The notes under the pieces were generated by a model that was given only the letters and a program-made list of their open reading frames with translations, had not been told where the DNA came from and searched no databases. From Glandiceps talaboti (lineage: Eukaryota > Hemichordata > Enteropneusta > Spengelidae), in assembly GCF_964340395.1 (NCBI RefSeq), contig NC_135563.1, positions 20,082,151-20,122,150 on the forward strand: a stretch of DNA of 40,000 bases, in the 5' to 3' direction. Within the stretch, counting starts at the first letter, position 1. Every line of letters begins with the position of its first letter. The translations under genes and the position numbers were made by a program. Below, in pieces: positions 1 to 18,042 of the stretch.

Positions 1-1810
1 ACGAAAGGCAGAGGTTCGCGATCGTCGTCAATACTAACACAACCGTACGGTTAAAGTACACTGTACCTATGAGCAATACGGTCGTCTCGTCAACATTCCT
101 CTGGGTTCAGGAGAACTTTACATAAAATCAAAGAATTGGTCTTCTTCATTCAACATTATTTTTGAGTAAACCATCATGAGCACTCTTTGAAAAATGGTCA
201 AGTGCTTACGCTAACAATTAAGGCTTCATTTTCTCTACCGCTCTCAAACCCTTAACAAAATCAATACACTTAAGAAAACTTTGATCCTGTTGAGAAAAGA
301 AAGTGATGATGTTATTTATTTCTAATTGCCCCCGTCTACGTTAAGAGCAGAAAATGAACTTTTAATGAGTAACCAGGGAGATCGCAGACCGTTGCTGAGA
401 TTTAGTAATCAAATGTGTAGTGGACGACCAGCCTTGAGACATGAGTCGAAATGGACTCTCTAGAATTGATTGTCCAAGGATGCTGTGTACGTGCCATTTT
501 GATCTTGTCCCTAATTAACATTCCATGAAGGAAATATTTCCTTTCTTTCAAGAAATCTTTAGAAAGTTACTCACCAATCTTTGATGGTGAAAATATTAGA
601 ATGTAAAATACTGGAAAAGCATTCAACCAATTTATGGATGGATTTCCCGCAATTTCCTTTCAATGTATGTGTTTCAATTTCGCCGCAGCTACTTCCGCGA
701 TTTGTTCACAGGTGTCAATGGCGTATTGCATTTTCTGTTTGATATAAAATTCGCCGGCTCATTAATTGTTGCAAGCCAATCATTCCACATATGCCCCTTT
801 CAGTTTTCTCATTCATGGACGCACAGAGAATGCATCTCTGATCTGTGTGCATGCATTGACTAGTAATAAGTTGTATTTAGTCGTGGAAATGACAGAGATA
901 GGGTCTTCTATGTACAATCAATCATGATATGTGCAGTCCTGATTACCAGAACGACTCCAATAAGATCGATTTATTGAAATATCGTAATGACATTTGGTCA
1001 AGCTCGTTTATTAATCTCTAAATGAATGTCGACAAAGGAAGACTCCACCAGGATGATATGGAAATCACCATGATAAAGAGTACAAGTAGAAAGACTCTTT
1101 ATCCCTCATTACGTTGATGAAAAACCGAGCACAAAATAGAGCAACGCAACGTTAAGTTGTTCATGTCAGCGTTGCCATGGTTAACAGATACTCACTGATT
1201 TGTTCCGTCAACATACATGATTTGACGTCCTACTGTTCCTCAAAAGCCAAAGTCAATATCATGATATTAATCATTATGTATACTTTCATTAACCATTAAA
1301 ATTAGACTGTTCTGATCGAACTCTTGGAGCACTTAAAAGGTCGCTATAACGTCAAATGTATAGAAAAACACACAAATGAATACTGGCTAGCCAGTATCTA
1401 ATCTGCAATCTTTAGCTCTCAAGATTTGTAGTAATCTAAGAAATTGGAAAACGAAGCGCATCAAATTAGATTTCGAAAGTTACACGAAGTGATGAACGCA
1501 CAGCGCCCTCTCAACCTCTCCCTGTCTGTCTGTCTCTCCTTTTTCAAGCATTTCTATGATTGATAAATATGATTGATAAATGTAAGTTTCTCAAACAAAT
1601 ATAATAATATTTTGTGCCATTTTTATAATATCTTGAAATAATACAAGGAACATTTCCCACAAACGCACTCGAATGATATTAGATAAAGTTTGTGTATAAT
1701 TATGCAAACTTGATAAACGACATGAAGAAAACTGATCGTCATTCAGATGTTTTGTCAGAAAAGTATACTTCCATATTAAGGAAATTAAACTACATTTATT
1801 TTGCTGTATA

Positions 1811-1811
<1 letters not shown>
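1..1811. other. No gene recognised
   Basis: AT-rich single-copy-looking sequence. The longest frame (66 codons at 663-863) has no recognisable domain or splice support. Confidence 0.6.
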
Positions 1812-1892
<81 letters not shown>

Positions 1893-1909
1893 ACTAAGTT
1901 TTCTGAGAG

Positions 1910-1941
<32 letters not shown>

Positions 1942-1978
1942 TATATATATATATATCTCTCTCTCTGTCGCTCTCTCT
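1812..1978. repeat. (TA)n and (CT)n microsatellite
   Basis: A long AT run (1813-1890), a 20-bp interruption, a second AT run to 1956, then CT units. The 72-residue plus-strand frame across it is repeat-derived. Confidence 0.98.
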
Positions 1979-3698
<1,720 letters not shown>

Positions 3699-4099
3699 CG
3701 TTTTATGAAGCACACGTGTATTTTCTTACTTTGATCTGACACATTCAAGTATTTCAATTGTACGTAATTTCATATATCTATGTAAAGTCCTGATGCAATC
3801 ATTAGATAAACACATAGTGTTTAGTTTCAAAGTCATGTGAGTTAGTAGTTTCACAAGTGACCGTCCAGTCTTAGACGTCACTCCATATGCACTTCATGGT
3901 TTTGCAGTAGTGGAGTGTTTTTTTTTAAAACTGTAAATATGTCCCTTCAGGTGATTGATACTGTAAAGTTACAGTACTATATTTCATGTATTTTGAAACG
4001 TTCCTGTATGATAGTCATATTTTCGCAATTCCAGCCGAACCGTTCGGAATCGTTAATGTATATGAACCACACTTCGCAGACCTGTATATGTGATTCATA

Positions 4100-4510
4100 G
4101 TTTCGCAGTCCTGTAATGCTCTGAAACGCTCCTGTTAAAAGAGATTCAGTCCTGTTCTTAAACGTTCCTGCAAGAGATTAATAATTTCGGTGTCCTGTGT
4201 TCTGAAAGGTTTCTGAAAAAGATTCGTAGTTTCAGTTGAGTATTCCTCTGAAACGTTCCTGTAAAAGATACATAATTTCAAAGTCCTGCATTCCTCTGAA
4301 ATATTCCTGTAAAATATTCATAGCTTCGCAGTCCTGTATTCCTCTGAAATATTCCTGTAAAATATTCATAGCTTCACAGTCCTGCATTCCTCTGAAATAT
4401 TCCTGTAAAATATTCATAGCTTCACAGTCCTGCATTCCTCTGAAATATTCCTGTAAAAGATTCATAATTTCACAGTCCTGTATTCCTCTGAAACATTCAT
4501 GTAAACAGTG
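4100..4510. repeat. 48-bp minisatellite
   Basis: The core from about 4236 to 4500 has five to six units of 48 bp carrying CAGTCCTGCATTCCTCTGAA then TATTCCTGTAAAATATTCAT. More degenerate related units reach upstream to about 3950. The 48-bp period keeps frames open on both strands (16-residue repeats), which I treat as artefact. Confidence 0.92.
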
Positions 4511-4578
4511 TGGGTGTTCACACTTCGTAGTCGCTCTATATTTACTCTGCAAAATCCAAGGGAGATACATAGTTTAGT

Positions 4579-5264
4579 ACAGTCATGTTATGTTTTGCAA
4601 CACTCCTGTATCATAACAGTCCTGCAATGTTTTGTAATGCTCCTGTATCAGTACAGTCCTGCAATGTTTTGCAATGCTCCTGTATCAGTACAGTCCTGCA
4701 ATGTTTTGTAATGCTCCTGTATCAGTACAGTCCTGCCATGTTTTGTAATGCTCCTGTATCAGTACAGTCCTGCAATGTTTTGCAATGCTCCTGTATCAGT
4801 ACAGTCCTGTCATGTTTTGTAATACTCCTGTATCAGTACAGTCCTGCAATGTTTTGTAATGCTCCTGTATCAGTACAGTCCTGCAATGTTTTGTAATGCT
4901 CCTGTATCAGTACAGTCCTGCAATATTTTGTAATGCTCCTGTATCAGTACAGTCCTGCAATATTTTGTAATGCTCCTGTATCAGTACAGTCCTGCCATGT
5001 TTTGTAATGCTCCTGTATCAGTACAGTCCTGTCATGTTTTGTAATGCTCCTGTATCAGTACAGTCCTGTCATGCTTTGTAATGCTCCTGTATCAGTACAG
5101 TCCTGCAATATTTTGTAATGCTCCTGTATCAGTACAGTCCTGTCATGTTTTGTAATGCTCCTGTATCAGTACAGTCCTGTCATGTTTTGTAATACTCCTG
5201 TATCAGTACAGTCCTGCAATGTTTTGTAATGCTCCTGTATCAGTACAGTCCTGCAATGTTTTGC
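4579..5264. repeat. 37-bp satellite, 18 complete units
   Basis: Eighteen full 37-bp units (ACAGTCCTGCAATGTTTTGT then AATGCTCCTGTATCAGT) start at 4579, and a partial nineteenth ends near 5264. The phase is exact: 666 bases between first and last unit starts equals 18 times 37, so there is no net indel. Variation is confined to a few positions. Confidence 0.96.
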
Positions 5265-7329
5265 GACGTTGTAACTGTATATAGTTGATTCACGGTATCA
5301 CAGTTTGAACAGTCTTGTTTTAAATATTCAATTTTGTTAGACGAAGATTGAGGAGACACAATATTCAAAGTAATTTTATACAGAAATTATAGTGAGAGTT
5401 AACTATCTGCAGAAGGTGGTATTAATGATTGCTCTCCTGAAATGAAACGGTTGATTCATTTAAAGCTAGTTAAGAACACAGATTTTGTATGACTCCAAGG
5501 TTAACCCCTATGCCACCAATTCGTTCATTTTCAATGCGAATGCAAGGATATATTTACAGTTCCTGTTAATTTAAAGCTCGTAGTATTATACGAACGCTAG
5601 GCATTGACGTTTTTGGCGCCAATTTAACAACGTTATTGACGAATCCACTTTCTGTTTGCAGCCAGTCATAAATATTTTGAGAGATGCCTGTCAATTGCAA
5701 ACGTGATGTTCATTCTCAAGTTCAAGTAAATTCGATCTATATGCCATCTTCCAAAGTTGAATGTCAGTCTGGCGCCCAAATAAAAGCTTTAACACGGAAC
5801 AAGGCTTTATATCTTTTAGCATCCTTATATTTCTTGGGTCAGGGGTCAGTCTCCCGGGGCTTAGAATAGACCGCCCTAGTATATGATATATTTCGCTATT
5901 CAAAAGTACTCATCATTTTCAAATTTAAAGTATGCACACTTGAGTCCTAAAATTCCTTAAGGAACGACTTGTCCCTAACCATATCAATATATATGGAAAT
6001 ATATGTGATATAGGTTAATGAAAGCATCACCGAGGACACTTTAATATGAGAAGTTATGCTTCAAGCGTGTTGTGTTGGGAAAACTTTTATATTTCAAAGT
6101 TTATTCTATATCTTAAGATTATACTTATTTAATACCCTTGAATGAATCATATTGTAATATTTTAATACACTATACCCCTTTTCCATATAAATGGAAACGC
6201 AAAGCGTTACTACTACAGTTTTGTTGTGACGCAAGCGTATGCCTAGATTGTCTCCCCATCACAGACTGCCAATCGTACAATTAGATTGTGTCCCCAAAGA
6301 GGTGCAGTTGTAAGACTTGCTTGCTTTGCCATGCCGTGATGTAACATTTCCAGGGCTATATAAGATTTTCAATATGATGCAAGCAAGCACAAGGCTTCAT
6401 TTTCTATCATACTTTAGAGGTACAGTCGTACCTATCACCTGGACTGATTCGCCATTATGGCACATGTAATTCTAGACACTCTAGACTTTCACTATTATGT
6501 CATTTGAACCCGAAATGAATTTTGGAGAATTTCATAGGTCAGAAGGTAGTCAGTCAAACAGACAGCGTATGACACACGGCACTAATTGATGTATGTAAGA
6601 CATGCACATGGGAAAGGATTGCGTGACCAATTACGACAATAACATAAATTGACTATCTACTGTACATCCGCTAGAGCCACTCAAAATGGGTCTTACAATA
6701 CACTAATAAAAGTTACCAAATTACCTTATTATGTACACCACCTCTAGCAATGTATAGTTGTCATTTTACGACAGTGTTTCGTATGGCATATATTGTTATT
6801 TTGCTGGTCGTTTTTCAAATTTTATAAAGTGCTCTTTTGATGAATAACTTATTGGTTTTATGATCAGAATTTGATGAGTTTCATCCAATCTTCTCCATAT
6901 AATGCACAGGTTACTATAATGATGCACATTCAAGGTGCAATTACGGATGTCATCTGTAACGAACGATGAGTATATTCATTTACAAGCTGTGTACGAACAT
7001 ACAAGTATTACCTTTGGGGAAAATTACGAAAACAGAATACAAACACATTCAAATAAAATGTACTATTGTGATGACGACCATAAACCGATTTACTCACAAA
7101 ACCCGAGATATGCTTATGAAATTTAAGTCCCAACATGTATGCATAGGCTGTCGTAGACTAGAGTTTCTGGCATCATTGATAAAGTTGTTCTTATCTTGAC
7201 CTGTTCTTATTATATTGACCTGTTGTTCATACTTTATAGTAAAAGAAGCAGTGGTTACGTCAAATGCAAAAATCTTAATCGGCTATAAATACAAGACTTA
7301 AACTAAATGCCTTCTTCTAAGCTATAGCT
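5265..7329. other. No gene recognised
   Basis: AT-rich intergenic or intronic sequence. Frames at 5684-5903 and 6935-7199 overlap each other and show no known motif. Confidence 0.6.
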
Positions 7330-7770
7330 ATTATAAATGATATACCCCTTTACAGTGGTATATAGTTATGACAAACTTCAAGAAATCTGAAGTTTGTATA
7401 CTTAAGATATTGCCTAATTACCGACAACCATTAATTATGTAAATGAAACATTACAACTAACAGTTACATCAGCAATTATTTTAGAACACGTGCGTATTGT
7501 CATGGTTGATGTATGTACCAAATTACACTGAATTTGAAGAGTGCATTCTTAAGATAAAGCCTGTAACTGAAAATCTGTAATTATGTAAATGAGTAATTAA
7601 ATTAAAAAGCTACTTCAAAAAGTTTTGCAGAACATGTGTGATTACTTATGCTTGATGTATGTACCAAATTATATTTAATGTGAAGTGTGCATTCTTAAGA
7701 TATGGCATAATTGCAAGCTTCTCAGAACCCGCGCGCTTTGGTATGGTTGATGCTTGGAGTAAATTAACAT
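7330..7770. repeat. Eroded ~146-bp tandem repeat
   Basis: GATGTATGTACCAAATTA occurs at 7508 and 7654, with GTGCATTCTTAAGATA and AATTATGTAAATGA following in register. A shorter third and an earlier diverged copy flank these. The copies are clearly diverged, so the duplication is old. Confidence 0.75.
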
Positions 7771-10552
<2,782 letters not shown>

Positions 10553-10810
10553 TGCGTTCTTTATATACAGGGATTGAGCTCATTGGAATATTTATATGAA
10601 GTAATCTTTAATCTGAAAGAGATCATATTTATACAACTTTATTAATAATTAATGCTTGATAATGTGTAGAATAATACAATGAACCAGTACTCCGTCGAAC
10701 GGTATTATAAGGTGGTGTAATAATGGTGTAAATTGATTGTAGATTGTGATTGTTGAATCAAAGCATTGCACTAGTGCTAAGGTAAGGCGATCTGACAAGG
10801 TAAATTTAAT

Positions 10811-11242
10811 TAGTGGAGTAGAGCAGAGTAGAGTAGAGTAGGTAGAGTAGAGTAGAGTGGAGTGGAGTGGAGTAGGGGGGTAGAGTAGAATAGAGCAAAG
10901 TGGAGTGGAGTAGAATAGAGTAAAGTGGAGTGGAGTGGAGTAGGGTAGAGTAGAGTAGAGTGGAGTAGGGTAGGGTAGAGTAAAATAGAGTAAAGTGGAG
11001 TGGAGTGGAGTAGGGTAGAGTAGAGTAGAGTAGAGTAGAGTAGAGTAGAGTAGAGTAGGGTAAGGTTGGTTATGGTAGACCACAGTAAAGAGGTGGGTTA
11101 GGTAGAGTAGAGTAGAGTAGAGTAGAGTAGAGTGGAGTAGAGTAGAGTAGAGTAGAGTAAGGCAGAGTAGACTAGAGTAGAGTAGAGAATGGAAGGGATG
11201 GTTAGGGTATAGTAGATTAGAGTGACGTAGGGTAGAGTAGGG
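10811..11242. repeat. TAGAG/GGAGT pentanucleotide array, left part
   Basis: Imperfect runs of TAGAG with GGAGT, GGGTA and AATAG variants, broken at about 11060-11098 by non-repeat sequence. It is continuous in character with 12534-12655 across the inserted element. Confidence 0.93.
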
Positions 11243-11245
11243 TAA

Positions 11246-12530
11246 GGGAGCGATAAGTTTTTACGGCCAGGGGCCACCTTGATTTGGGACTCAAAGAAGG
11301 GGGTCATCATTTCTACTAAGTGAATGGGGGGGGGGTCACCTTATTTTCAATAACTGAATGAAATCATGAACCACCCTGCTGTACGTAAATTTCCATACAA
11401 CAAATGCATGTGCATACAATAAACCATAAACAGTGGCTATAAATATACGTTCAAATATAACATAAACTCTTTGTCTCTTGATACATCCCAAGCATATGAC
11501 ATGGAGTGATAACATTGCACCTTTTCAGTAACAGTTTTGTTAGAAATGACTTCTCAATATTGCAGGCCATGAGTTGCATTGTGTCATCATGTGTTATGAT
11601 ATAAAAACTTGTAAGTGTAGCTATACACATTACACATAAGAAATGAAATACCTTGAAATTTACTGGATGGACTGACTCTAAAATATGTGCCTCCATTGAC
11701 CTGAACATGTTGAATTGCACACAAACATAGCCAATAGAGACACACTTTCGCATAATTTAATGAATTCGTATCTCTAAATGGTAACTGATCTCCACTGTGC
11801 ATGTTTTCCCCAAATGTTCTCACTTCTACTTGATCTTTTTTATTATTATTATTTGTGTCAATATAACTTGAAATGATTTAAACTTTAGAAACCCTAAAAT
11901 TAGTGATACTTTAATGATATAACTAAGTTGTGTTTTACTTCTGAATGGTGCTCTAAATGGCCTACAAATGGTGTTCATTTTTCAAAAAGTTCTTACCGTG
12001 GGAGGGGGACCCCCCCCAAACTCCCCCCTGAGCTTGTATAGCAGGCGCGCACACGCGTAGCGTGCACTTCTCCCCATACTGTTTCCAGTTCTCTCCCTAC
12101 TTTGATACTTACTGAAACCCCTAGGTTTACAATTATATAAACTCCATTTCTAATATTGTACTTTACAATTAGTTTAATTAATCTATAATGGTAATAGTTC
12201 ACTCAATCTAAGAGATATCCTAGAACTTTTGGTTACTAAACCATGAATATTTTGCATGTCCATGAACAGACAATCATACTTCTAATAGGGTTCCTGTCTA
12301 AAGAGCTTTATACATGTGAAGCAATGGATTTTGGATAGCAATTTACCAGATACACTTAAAATTACTGTAAATGTAAGAAGTAAAATTAACTATGCAGTGT
12401 GCTGTATTGTGCTTTGTGAATCTATAGTGTCTTTTGCAAGCACAAGAAGAATATTTCTTGTCAACAAATGTCGGGGGGGGGGGGTCAGTGTGGGTCACCG
12501 GCCCACCCCGGCCGTTAACTGATCGCTCCC
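11246..12530. mobile_element. Non-autonomous DNA transposon, PIF/Harbinger-like by target site
   Basis: The 1,285-bp insertion interrupts a pentanucleotide array. The left end begins GGGAGCGATAAG and the right end, reverse-complemented, begins GGGAGCGATCAG. Both continue into a T-rich stretch, then ACGGCC and a G-rich stretch, giving inverted repeats of about 25-28 bp. TAA flanks both sides (11243-11245 and 12531-12533), a 3-bp duplication of the TWA type typical of PIF/Harbinger. Subterminal G-runs lie at 11326-11334 and 12474-12484. Only short unconvincing frames exist inside, so there is no transposase. Superfamily assignment rests on the target site alone. Confidence 0.7.
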
Positions 12531-12533
12531 TAA

Positions 12534-12655
12534 TGTAGAGAGGAGTAAAATAGAGTACAATTGAAAAAGAGCAAAGCGAAGCTATATAATAGAGAAGGGT
12601 AGGGTAGAGTAGAGTAGAGAAGGGTATGGTATGGTAGGGTAGACTAGAGTACAAT
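12534..12655. repeat. TAGAG pentanucleotide array, right part
   Basis: The array resumes after the 1,285-bp insertion, with more degenerate units (AGGAGTAAAATAGAG, then GGGTAGAGTAGAG). Confidence 0.85.
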
Positions 12656-12747
12656 ATAGTATAGCCGAGTGCATTATAGTGCACTACTGTCACAGCACGA
12701 TACAGTGTTATGATCGATATGGTAGCCATAATCACTAACAGCGAATG

Positions 12748-13293
12748 TGATATTGTATTGTACGTCATAGTTTAACATTATGATTATGATATTGTATTGC
12801 ACGTCATAGTTTAACATTATGATTATGATATTGTATTGCACGTCATAGTTTAACATTATGATTATGATATTGTATTGCACGTCATAGTTTAACATTATGA
12901 TTATGATATTGTATTGTACGTCATAGTTGAACATTATGATTATGATATTGTATTGCACGTCATAGTTTAACATTATGATTATGATATTGTATTGCACGTC
13001 ATAGTTTAACATTATGATTATGACATTGTATTGCACGTCATAGTTGAACATTATGATTATGATATTGTATTGCACGTCATAGTTTAACATTATGATTATG
13101 ATATTGTATTGCACGTCATAGTTTAACATTATGATTATGATATTGTATTGCACGTCATAGTTTAACATTATGATTATGATATTGTATTGTACGTCATAGT
13201 TGAACATTATGATTATGATATTGTATTGCACGTCATAGTTTAACATTATGATTATGACATTGTATTGCACGTCATAGTTTAACATTATGATTG
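12748..13293. repeat. 39-bp minisatellite, 14 units
   Basis: Fourteen tandem 39-bp units built around ACGTCATAGTTTAACATTAT then GATTATGATATTGTATTGC. Because 39 is a multiple of three, the minus strand stays open for 217 codons (12674-13327), giving a 13-residue repeat with NYDVQYN. I read this as a satellite artefact, not a gene. Variant units (GTAC with TTGAAC) recur seven units apart, and a GACATTG variant recurs six units apart. Confidence 0.96.
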
Positions 13294-16200
13294 TGATATT
13301 ATTGTGCTGTACTGTATCGTAGTACATCGACGTTTCTCCTCATTCCCTCGTTTTACCTTGATATGGGAGCCGCCCTGTGCTTCACGGACCCCTTCAGACA
13401 GATTTAGAAAATAAATTATGATTCTATGAAATTAGCAGTAAAAATTATTTCTGGCTAAGACGTTTCACTTAGGCTTTGCTGAGCTGCCTAAGATGCAATG
13501 AAACATTTAATTGTATTCGTATTTTATGCATCAACATTGAGACTGTTTAGCTTACATGCAGTATAATGCATGGTGATAATGAAACATGTTGTGTTATTAT
13601 TATTCATCATATACAGTAACTGTAAGTTTTATATTGTGATTCTCAATATCGAGTTCTCCCAAACATTTTCCTTTGAACTTTGAAGTTCAAAATATTCTAA
13701 CATATGTTACAGTGATTCACGTTAAGGATGTTTAAGAGAGATAGGTATGAGCATCTTAAGTTGTCTGTTAGAACACATAACGTATAACAATCCATTACAG
13801 GTGACACAACAAAACTAAAAAAGATGAACATGGATATATTCTTCACAAAGATAGAAGTATATAAAAGAGTTTCGTTCATGAATGAATAACTGATATTTAT
13901 TTATCATTAAGCTTTATTGCTGTCTGGTCGAACCGTTTGCCCTCCTTTGGGTAAAACAGGTCTTTAAATATCAGACTCATCGCTTGATGGAAAATATGAA
14001 GATCGGATTGAGTGACTTGATATGCTATTAAATAATTCACACTTATTTCCAAAAGGGTTTACTACTCAAAGACTCGTAAATTGAAATAGCGTTTGATTGA
14101 AAAATAGACAATATGTTCATTCACGATATAGTCAAACTTCACCAACTCTTACATTACGCAATCATTAATTTTAGTGACTAGAATGATAAGAATGTGTTAG
14201 CTGTATTTTAATATTTGTGTGTCCCTATTTGTCCCATTGAACATCAAAATATTACTGATTATTAGAGGTTCGTGAGTACTAATAAATAATGCATATTGTT
14301 CAGTTACACTTCAGTATAACGTATGCAATTTGTACAACCTACTGATGGCTAATTCATTTCATGTATTGCTGATTCCTACATTGTATTCTGGAATATCCGT
14401 GTTCCAGTGACGGCGAATTGAAATGGAGCAATTCATATTGTCTGATGTAACTATAGATATGGCGACCAGAATTTAAGGAGCCATATCCCTGGATCTTACA
14501 TCAATGTCAGCTTCGATTACTTAATTCATCGGATCATTATGATTTGGAGTAATAATTCTAATTCCATCAATGGAATAAATTGAAAGTGCTCCAAGCATTA
14601 CAATTCCCATCCTGTTCTCCAAACCTTTGACATTCTCCCGTAAGCCTATTTGTCTTTCTGAAACTATAAAGTATCAAATGCATATTTTTTACCTAAGTTG
14701 TAACTCAGATCCCTAATCAATAGCCGGTTGTTTCATTTCAATAAATAGATGCATTTCGGCTAAGTGAAATAGATTCCTCAGATATAGCGTGTAGCGTACT
14801 AGCCGTGACTCTGATTACATTTCAGACATTGAATTCCCTAGGGATGGTTGATATATAAAAAACACTGCTAATTTATTCATGGATGGTATCAATAAATCAC
14901 TGCCGCACCTCACAATATTTCACGAGATTCATTTAGAGTCAGTGATAATCGGAATCATCGTCGCCGTAAAAAAAAAACTAACTGTGTATGGGATAAATAA
15001 TAGAATATTATAATAATAGGTCGTGCCGACTTGTACTTGAAAATGACAGTGTAGTGACTGGGGAAAATCGGTTCAGTTCACTTGGAATGAGGTCTCATGC
15101 ACGTACAAAAGCTTCCATAACTTTGAGACGATGATATGGCAATGGGATATTTCTTGTACTTTTCACTCGGTTAGACGCACGTGGTATATAGATTCGTGAA
15201 CGTACATGTATCTTATACGCCAGGAAGATTCGGAGTAGCCAATTCAAATATTACGTATCGTATCATTCTATCACATGTAGTCTAGTACTTGTTAACTAAG
15301 TGACGTATATGTGATTATTTTTCGTTAAGTTAATTGTAAACACATATTCAAAATTATGGCGAATATTGATACTGATATGTATTCAATATCAATAATATAT
15401 ACTTCTAATTGGGTCAATTTATATTTGTAATTTATCCCATCTACCTCATCAAGTTTAATTCCTTGTCCGATCGGCGTATCTTAATTTTTTTATTATGATT
15501 AAATGATAACGATGTGTCATCAGGGAAACTACTCCAACTTTCTAAATTATTAATGTAATTATTCTATAATAATACATGCTGGTTTCCCACACTTTAAACC
15601 AGTAAGAAATTTCCTAAATATACATACGTGAATGTGCAAAATTAACAATCGATAATTGTTCATAATTAAAATGGCCGACAGCCAAGTGAATGTTTAACAC
15701 TGGTCTGAAGAAAATGCATTACAGGCCTGGATGCGTGCGCTATGGAAATGTGGGGACTCGGCACGGGGGACTAGGAGAGGATGCAGTCTTTGCTCATCTA
15801 AGCGTCTGCCAATCAGTCTGCCAAACGGTGTGGATCATGGGGATTGACGTCGAAGTTACAAGATATATATAATTTCCACGCCGTCAAAGTTAGAAGGAGA
15901 AAGTGGAACTGAACGTAAAAAAGAGACTATTGGTATATTCCCTATGACGTATTATGACAGTGACGTCAATAACAAACGAAAGCTTTGGGACCCGGTCGCT
16001 CGTTAGACACATTGATCAGAACAGTGCAAAGAACCTTTACGTAATGCAAACCATCGCACAATATAAACAACATTCCTACCAAATACTAATTACTAATTTC
16101 AACCAAATGACGATCATAATTCATAAAACAGCATAAACACATCAAGGTGTGTACGAACATAAATTTATTATTATAAAACTATAAAAATGTATTATTAATG

Positions 16201-17683
16201 TTAAACGTTGGAGTCGGGTGTCTAATTTACTTGTTTGGCTAATCCCCACGAAGTGGTCACATTTCACTTGTTTTGTTTTTAATTTCATAAATCTATTGGA
16301 TAAACTTAATAATATAGTCGTTTAGACCTACTTTACTGAGATAGTAGTTACCTCCTTTTTAAGTTCCAATCGTCTATTGCAACATTTTAATAGTACGATA
16401 AAGGAGTCGACTTGATTTAAAGTTAAAAAATAACGCCAGTACATACATGAACATAGTAAATTCACTAGGAAATTATGTCATTAAACAAAGTGGACCCAGT
16501 TCTAATTCCATTTGTACTATATACTGAACGCCCGTAGTCGTGTTCAAGTATTTAAACACCCTCTAATTTCCTCAAGGACGGGTAAAATAACTAGAGCTAG
16601 TCCATTTAAATTTGCATAAGTATCTGTATCATTTCTACATCCAAGATGTACAACTCAAGTAATTTTCACAAGTGCAATTAATATGTTTAAACAAATCTCT
16701 ATGTTTCAGTTTGCTATGCTACAGCAGTGTTGACAAATCCATCGCTAATTTCGCCCTGTCTGGCTTTGTCGCCACATTGGCATCGTCAAACAACTTTATA
16801 GAAGGGATATCTTGATGCCTGTAAATCAATCTATGAACTAGAGCATATCGTAATGGCCACGTCAATGGACATTGTAAGGCCGTGTCCATGTCAATGAGTT
16901 ACTTCACCCACTTACTCATCCATATCACGTTTTAATTTGCTACGTTGTTTAGATTATGATACGAAGCGTCATTGGCATTTATACACTAATCAGTTTTTAA
17001 TTGAGTTGTGTCAAAACCACTCCGAGTCAATTTCATATATTTAGCCTCCAACGTTGTGATTCATTATGCAAGCGTTTGTACGCCAATCTATTACAGAAGT
17101 AAACGCTACCAAGATAATTGGACCCTGTATGTACATATCATCTTAAAACACCAAATTAGAACGTATATAATACAGGCTAGAACACTTATTGTGTTTGTCC
17201 CCCACCCCTCGATATTTATGTATGTCTAGGGTGCTATATAGGGTGGTCTTTTTTTCTCAGATGGGTGTGGGGTGGGGGAGAGGGGTCATTTTGACAGTGT
17301 GCTTTATGTGGAGAACAGGGGTTCCTTACCAATTTTGACTGAGATTAGAAATTTCCATTAGTAACATTTCTTGGAAGTGAATTACATTAGTACAGTCAAT
17401 ATAATGAGAATGGGAATACACTGGAATTTGTAACAATATGTATACATATGTAAAGCAGTTTGCATCTAATTATGCATATAATTCTCTTACATGTAAATTT
17501 CACTGTATCTAAATACAACTATACTTAGACCACAGAGTTGGGTTATTAGACGACTTGTTGCGACCAGCTGATTTCTTCCACTTTCGATAAAAATACACGT
17601 AATAATGTCAACTATACTGTAATGAGTCATGCAATGAGTCATGTTTGTTCTCAATAAGTTATTGTAATAAATTTGTGTTTCTG
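13294..17683. other. 4.4-kb stretch with no gene recognised
   Basis: The longest repeat-poor part of the window. No frame exceeds about 73 codons. A G-rich patch at 17265-17290 (GGTGTGGGGTGGGGGAGAGG) resembles pieces of mobile elements elsewhere here but has no detectable ends. Confidence 0.6.
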
Positions 17684-18042
17684 TGTCTGTGTGTATACGT
17701 ACGTACGTACGTGTATGTATGTATGTATGTATGTATGTATGTATGTATGTATGTATGTATGTATGTATGTATGTATGTATGTATGTATGTATGTATGTAT
17801 GTATGTATGTATGTATGTATGTATGTATGTATGTATGTATGTATGTGTGTGTGTGTATGTGTGTGTGTATGTATGTATGTATGTATGTATGTACATGTAT
17901 GTATGTATGTATGTATGTATGTATGTGTGTGTGTATACGTGTGTGTGTATGTGGATGTGGATGTGTGTACACGTGTGTGTATATGCATATATGTATACGT
18001 GTACGTACGTACGTACGTACATACGTGGGTGCGTGTGCATGC

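Noticed and set aside
4232-4896. Repeat proteins of 16-residue and 37-residue periods
   Set aside because: Explained by the 48-bp and 37-bp satellites; both strands are open and no coding signal was seen.
10649-11310. Ser/Thr/Leu/Tyr-rich minus-strand frames
   Set aside because: Translation of the TAGAG pentanucleotide array.
12674-13327. 217-codon minus-strand frame with 13-residue repeats
   Set aside because: The frame stays open only because the satellite unit is 39 bp. There is no leader, splice support or non-repeat coding flank.
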